From contig JAJAGP010000249.1 of assembly GCA_025084515.1 (NCBI GenBank), forward strand, positions 488,003 to 552,002: a DNA stretch of 64,000 bases. The letters run 5' to 3'. Shown one piece after another: positions 58,675 to 64,000 of this stretch. Numbering within the stretch: the first letter of the stretch is position 1; every line of letters begins with the position of its first letter. The DNA is from Ancistrus triradiatus. Its lineage: Eukaryota; Chordata; Actinopteri; Siluriformes; Loricariidae. Both the position numbers and the translations under genes were made by a program. Below the pieces are notes generated by a model. It did not search any database and was not told the origin of the DNA. It saw nothing but the letters and a program-made list of their open reading frames with translations.

Positions 58675-59244
58675 CCGTATTTTTCAGACCATAAGGCGCA
58701 CTTAAAATCCTTTAACTTTCTCAAAAATCGACAGTGCACCTTTAAATGCGGTGCACCTAACGTATGAATTAATTCTGGTTGAGCTTTCTGACCTAGAACC
58801 GATTGTAGATGGTACACGGCGCTCCTAATAAATCTGTCAAAAATATTTTAGGCACAGCCTTGGTAAGTTTACGAAGCTTACGGCAACCCGTAGTGCGCAG
58901 CATCACGGAGTATACGGTATATGTGCTTCAGCATTAGTGTACGTGCATTCATTCTCGAAGCGGATTTCAACTCAACGCTATCAGTCACGCAGTACAACAT
59001 GGACATAGAGCAGCTGCGAGAGAATTCAACATTAACAAATCAATGGTACGGAAGTGGAGGAAGCAAGAAGACGCCCTGCGCCAGGTAAAGACCAAACTGA
59101 GCTTCTGACGGAACTTAAGAGTTTTGTTTCATTTCATGCGTCTTATAACCCGGTGCGCTTTATGTATGAACATATACCCATTAGCAGCTGATCACTGATA
59201 TCGCGCCTTATCACCCGGTGTGCTTTATAGCCCAAAAAATACGA
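58675..59244 (+). mobile_element. Pogo-like MITE, copy 4, nested in a hAT element
   Basis: CCGTATTTTTCAGACCATAA after TA and an end at CCCAAAAAATACG. Several single-base insertions compared with copy 1. The helix-turn-helix relic is at about 59005-59075, with AACAAATC in place of AACGAATC. Confidence 0.88.
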
Positions 59245-59620
59245 TATATAGCGCTTTTTACAACAGAGCATTGTCTCAAAGCAACTTTATAATTTTAGAT
59301 TATCTCCTAATAACTACGTCCAATCCCAAATTGAGCAAGCCTAGGGCGACAGTGGCAAGGAAAAACTCCCTAAGCGTTATGAGGAAGAAACCTTGGAAGG
59401 ACCAAGACTCAAAAAGGGACCCAACCTCCTTGGGCGGCGTAGATGATAAATGTAAGAATGAAACTAATTTATCTAAACTAATAAGTCATGGAGTCATAGT
59501 TCAAATAAAATGTAAAATATGCACATCGGCATTTAGTCCGATACACAGAGTCACTCTAGGATCTTGAGTCTAAGCAGGAAAGTCCTTGGCGGCACTTCGT
59601 CCCCAGCCACCCGGAGGAGA
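59245..59620 (+). repeat. GGCGACAGTGGCAAGG dispersed repeat
   Basis: TATATAGCGCTTTTTACAAC, GAGCAAGCCTAGGGCGACAG and GAGGAAGAAACCTTGGAAGG blocks; it directly abuts the MITE's right end. Confidence 0.85.
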
Positions 59621-60604
59621 GAGAGAGTTTAAACATATTTGAACACATTTTAACATGAACATATTTTACTCATCATGTTTGTCATTTCAGGAGTAGATAT
59701 TATATAACTCCAGTAGTAACTGAGACACATTTGGTGTTCCTAGGTCACTACTTTAGAACAGCAAGCCCCTTGAAGCTTTTTACTTACAAAACGCTTCAAT
59801 GGAAAGAAAAAAGCTTAACAAAGTTTAATAATAAAGAAATAAATATTCTTTATACCTAAACATTTGGCACATTATTTTCATCATTTTGGAATCAAACTGG
59901 AATTGAAAATTAGTATCAGTATTTCGATAAAATGCAAACAATACCCAACCCTACACAGTACCAACAATAATAATCATAAAATTAAAGTAAAAAAAACCCT
60001 CCTTTATCGGTATCAGCGGTTGTGTGCTGGAATCGGATCGGAACTGAAAAAAATGTGGATCAGCCCGTCCCTAGTCTTTAGTAGTTGATCATTTTTCAAA
60101 CAGACAATCAAGTACTTCTTAATAATGGGCCGTGGATATGAATATCAGCCAAATAGTGTGCAATGCACCTACTGCTACAAAATCATCAGAAAGTGAGGGT
60201 TCTGACCTAGGTCAACAGGCAACCTAGACAACGTCAATAAGGTGTACAGTATTCCCATAATGGATTAGGCACATTATGCACAAACATACACTGTCCAAAG
60301 TCCCATGGCAACCACAACACGTGGTGCTTCAACTGCCTGACATCTCTGAGCTATCTATTAAAACTACAGTGTGGGCCAGAAGTCTGTGACTACTAGTGAA
60401 AATCCTCAACTACTTCTGATTTGGGGTTGTCATTTTTGGGTGTCCACAACTGTTTTGGTATATATAGCTAATTTGCTTAAAACAGCAAGTTTCAGGAGAC
60501 AGGATAACACTAATAAACACAGTTAACCATAAAGGTTACTTGTTTTTAAGAGATCATGATGATACAATGACTGCTCTCTTTGTTAATTCATCATTATCAT
60601 CATC

Positions 60605-60900
60605 CTCTTCCTGGCGCTTGTCCCGCTGGATGCAGGGTCCGCCCACCGCCACTTGATGCGACTGAAAATACTCTAGCCAACGCGTCGCCAGAAACCACAC
60701 TCAAACCAGGCCAATTTAGTCTAATCAATTAACCTAACTTGCATGTCTTTGGACTGTGGGAGGAAACCGGAGTACCCGGCGCAGACACGGGGAGGACATG
60801 CAGACTCCATACAGAAAGGACCCAGGCCACTCCACCCTGGGATTGAACCCAGGACCTTCTTGCTGTGAGGCAGCGATGCTACCCACCGTGCCGCCCACCT
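60605..60900 (-). repeat. CGGCACGG-family repeat, minus orientation, well preserved
   Basis: CATGTCTTTGGACTGTGGGA, GGGAGGACATGCAGACTCCA, GGGATTGAACCCAGGACCTT and CTACCCACCGTGCCGCCCAC read as the complement of the family. Confidence 0.88.
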
Positions 60901-61107
60901 CTCTTAGCTAATTGTTAGATAAAATTAGGAACACCAAGTCACACAACTCCATTACTTCTGTTCATATCCAGAGACACACCAATGGCCAAGAATGTCTATT
61001 GCTAAAAAATTCAACTGCAGACTGATTCATGTCAACACCACCAGTGCTGAGTCATAAGCAAACAAACAGCATGAGAACTACCCTTCTGGTAACTTAATTT
61101 TTTGTTT

Positions 61108-61330
61108 GCGTGTGGTGCAGTGGTTAGCACCTCACATCCCCCGAGTTCTAGCCCAACCCGCTGCCTGTTTGTAGTCTGCATGCTCTCCATATGTCTGTCT
61201 GGCTTTCCTCCCACATTCAAAAAAAATGTCTTAGGTCAACTGACATCTCTAGAGTGATCTAGTGTAAATGAGAGAGTATGCATGCATGTGTCTTGTGATG
61301 AACCCATGCGCTGAACTGGATGAAGCGCTG
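61108..61330 (+). repeat. CGGCACGG-family repeat, plus orientation, diverged
   Basis: GCGTGTGGTGCAGTGGTTAG head, GTAGTCTGCATGCTCTCCAT and TGAACTGGATGAAGCGCTG end. Confidence 0.75.
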
Positions 61331-61633
61331 CCGGTAGAAACAGTTAATATGTCCAAATTCTTCCACCACACTAGCACCAGTACAAAGAAGGAAGTTTGAT
61401 GTTTCTATGACTTGAGTATTCATTATCCATCAGATTATTCTCACGATTTGCAGACCAGCAACAGTGAAGGTTGCTACAAGTGGCATGGGAAATTTTGTCA
61501 AATTAAAGATAAGCTAGATATCATCTAAAATATGAGAAATATACTGTTAAGACAAGCATGAACTCCAGGAGAGGTTGTTTATCAGTAAATAAAGCCTTTA
61601 TTTACCTTTTGCAACACCATGTACAAGTGCACT

Positions 61634-62187
61634 TTGTAGTTCCACAATTACAGACTGTAGTCCATCTGTTTCTCTACATACTTTGTTAATTCCCTCTAAC
61701 GATTAGGAGCCCAAAAGGCCAACCACTGACCCAGTACTATTTGGGTGGAGAATCATTCTCAGCCCTGCGGTGACACTGACACGGCGCTGGTATGAGTGGA
61801 TCAGACACAGCAGTGCTGCTGGAGTTTATAAACACCTCGGTGTAACTGATGGATTGACACAAATGTCCAGCCACCTGCATGCAGCATCCTGTGAGCACTG
61901 ATGAAGAATCAGAGGAGCACTAACAAACTGTGCAACAACAGATGAACTATTGCCTCTGATTTTACAACTACAAGATGGAGCGATATAGTGGATGTGTGTA
62001 AAAGAGTGCCCATCCACCAGCATTGCTCTGTCTCATCCAATCGTACAAGCAACCACTGCGGTGCTGAGAATGAGCTCCCAAATCATACCTGATCTGTGGT
62101 GGTTCTGATCATTAGAAAGCAGAGAAAGGGGAAATAACGTATGCAGAGAAACTGATGGACTACAGTTTGTAATTGTAGAACTACAAA
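61634..62187. mobile_element. Foldback-type element, copy 2, both outer arms
   Basis: The left arm TTGTAGTTCCACAATTACAG with CTGTAGTCCATCTGTTTCTC is matched by the inverted right arm AGAAACTGATGGACTACAG with TAATTGTAGAACTACAAAG, about 50 bp each. An internal AGTGGATCAGACACAGCAGT arm is also present. No coding capacity. Confidence 0.85.
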
Positions 62188-62315
62188 GAACATCTATATT
62201 TTAAGCGGAAGTGATCAAATGTACAATGAGTGTACCAAATTAAGTGACCGATGAGTGTATATCTGAATAAAGTAAATAGTATCAAGGTTTATCTCAATTA
62301 CCACATTAGCTTACC

Positions 62316-62400
62316 AGCTGTTCTCCAGCTTCTCCTGATGTCCTCAGTCACTTCATACGGTTCATACGGGAAACGTGCAGAAGTGGAGACTTAAAGGTGC
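62316..62400 (-). promoter_or_regulatory. tbccd1: Candidate non-coding first exon / promoter side of tbccd1
   Basis: A minus-strand donor ..AACAGCTG|GTAAGC lies at 62315/62314 (it moves the exon edge to 62315). The tbccd1 start exon begins only 2 bases before its ATG, so a spliced 5' UTR exon must exist upstream. The stretch to about 62480 is richer in CpG than its surroundings. Inference: splice pattern and position only. Confidence 0.4.
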
Positions 62401-62480
62401 GAGGTTTAACAACCACAGTTTGTTTGGCGCCACAAACGCTAACGACCAGTGTATTCAGCGTTGCGTTTCTCGCTTAAATC

Positions 62481-63328
62481 GGTGTTAAACTTCGCATCAC
62501 CAACCCTGTACTCAAGTTAACGCAGCACATATCATTTATAAACTTATCGTTCAATTAAAACGCCTTTCTGAAGCCGCTTGACTAACTTTCACTCACTGTT
62601 GCTGTAGAGAAGCGTTCAATAAACACTGCACCGTTGCTTCCGTTCCTATGCGTTTCACATTAAAAGTGCGCTTTGCAACGATCATAATTAAAGAACGAAA
62701 TTGTGAATTAAGAACAGCATTCAGTAACAGTATTTCCACCCTGGCATACAGTACAACGCTGTTATGCTTATAACAAAACCTTTGTCTTCAACTGCGTCAA
62801 CTATGTCATGTACACAGTTAAAAAACTGTTTTGCTTTGGTATCGTAGAGAATGGGAAGAGCTCCTATTTTAGCAGTATTACGGTAGTGTGTTGCGACCGC
62901 GCTAAAGTTCGTAATGTTCAAGCCAGTATTTCACCTCAGTTCTGTGTAACTTGATACCTGTATTTGTTTACTCGTGCTGAAGCATATCTTCAAAGTCTTC
63001 AATGTTTACATTAATACATTCACAATATTCACCAGTCAGTCTTGCATTTGTTTTCATAAATTTGAGGAAATAAACCTGTAGAGACATGTACACATCAATT
63101 AACTGGGGATTCTACACACATTTTCATACATATGGTGTCACGTATTATGTAGTGCTGCTCCCACAGATTAATTTACAGCCAAAACAAAATAGATTTCACA
63201 GGGCCACAGATAAGGAGACAGATTGCAGAGGTTTTTGAACCTTAAAGTTAAACCATAAAGCCAAATATATTATCACAAATGTAGATTCCCACTCAGAATG
63301 TACACTATGCCATACTACACATGTTAAG
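62481..63328. other. No gene recognised
   Basis: In human, DNAJB11 starts here head-to-head with TBCCD1; no J-domain start is visible in this stretch on the plus strand. The frame 62921-62721 has no recognised similarity. Confidence 0.45.
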
Positions 63329-63720
63329 TCAAATGTATTTATTTATTTGACAGGTTTCTACTATCTAAGCCCGACGCCCCAAGTCAGCAAGCCTACAGTG
63401 ACAGTGGCAAGGAAATAACTCCCTAAATGTGATGATGAAGAAACCTTAGGAGAAACAAGTTTTATATGTGAGAAATAAACAAAAATTACCTAAATGATAC
63501 ATTTATAATAATAGTTTAATACACAGAAGCATAATAGAAAAATAAAGTACAGAGCATAATTAAAGAAAAATAATAAAATAGAACAATAAAATATAGACTA
63601 TAATACATTTAAATGTATACAATATTAAGACTATTATAAAATTATATTGAACCATAAAATGTAATAAAATATAATAAAACTTTATAGTGAACTATAAAAC
63701 ATGATGTGTTATGATTAGTG
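63329..63720 (+). repeat. GGCGACAGTGGCAAGG repeat followed by AT-rich low-complexity DNA
   Basis: CAAGCCTACAGTGACAGTGG and GATGAAGAAACCTTAGGAGA identify the repeat (63329-63470). From 63480 to 63720 the sequence is ATAAAATA-type low complexity. 63721-64000 is AT-rich with a TA run at the end and nothing recognised. Confidence 0.7.
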
Positions 63721-64000
63721 TGCATTATTAAATTAGTGTTTCAGGAAGTCTTGATAACATTCATTGCAAGAAAGCAAGGCATGTTTTACCAAAATAATGG
63801 ATTTGACACAGTTTGAGCACCAGGGTTAGACAGGCATGCCCAACCTAACAATTTCTTCCATGCTACCCAACTAGGAAGAATTAAACCAGGGGCTATTTTT
63901 TTTGGCTATGTTTGTGTTTTCCATATTGATAATAAATATAATTGATGTTTTGTTTTTTACTATATTTTAAGAAATGCATGCAAAGATATATATATATATA

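Larger units (their letters stand above)
57895..60073. mobile_element. hAT element with 8-bp target duplication, hosting two later insertions
   Basis: Ends TAGAGATGGGC and GCCCGTCCCTA are inverted repeats. Flanks AGCTTTAG (57887-57894) and GTCTTTAG (60074-60081) agree at 6 of 8 positions. Subterminal ATATCGGTATCGGGTCCGAT and TTTATCGGTATCAGCGG echo each other. Inside lie a pogo-like MITE (58675-59244) and a dispersed repeat (59245-59620). No transposase frame. Confidence 0.75.

Noticed and set aside
62481..63328. First exon of dnajb11, expected head-to-head with tbccd1 from human order
   Set aside because: No signal peptide plus J-domain start could be found on the plus strand.

Overview
The window is vertebrate nuclear DNA from a teleost fish, probably an otophysan such as a catfish or characin. 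The protein matches, the intron-rich genes and the repeat repertoire (many Tc1-like transposons, hAT, PIF/Harbinger and pogo-like elements, and a tRNA-derived SINE) support a teleost. The narrower placement is inference from the repeats. No prokaryotic features are present.

Four protein-coding genes can be supported by joining exons at GT/AG splice sites. (1) gtf2e1 (TFIIE alpha) on the minus strand: only the first coding exon, 20467-20914, is seen, and the rest should lie beyond the left edge. (2) lcmt2/tyw4 (wybutosine-synthesising methyltransferase with a kelch C-terminus) on the plus strand: 14 coding exons in 24002-37852, complete at 688 codons. (3) crygs (gamma-S crystallin) on the minus strand: 3 coding exons in 38220-40179, complete at 174 codons, with a TATA box. 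(4) tbccd1 (TBCC domain-containing 1) on the minus strand: 6 coding exons in 46481-57091, complete at 582 codons, with a probable non-coding first exon near 62316. lcmt2 and crygs are convergent, with poly(A) signals about 170 bp apart. crygs and tbccd1 are adjacent and co-oriented, as they are in human 3q27.

The rest is dominated by decayed mobile DNA. 1-20466 is probably the first coding-side intron of gtf2e1. The introns of lcmt2 and tbccd1 carry at least six distinct Tc1-like families, several hAT elements (two with recognisable 8-bp target duplications), a three-level nest (foldback-type element > Harbinger > pogo-like MITE), and four copies of one pogo-like MITE that still holds a helix-turn-helix coding remnant. 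Every transposase reading frame seen is broken.

The genes have unrelated jobs: transcription initiation, tRNA-Phe modification, lens structure, and centrosome/Golgi positioning. They form a stretch of chromosome, not a pathway. I found no convincing new biological system. The most informative observations are the multi-exon lcmt2 (intronless in human), an occupied/empty transposon site pair inside one gene, the nested insertions, and a near-perfect palindrome in a tbccd1 intron.
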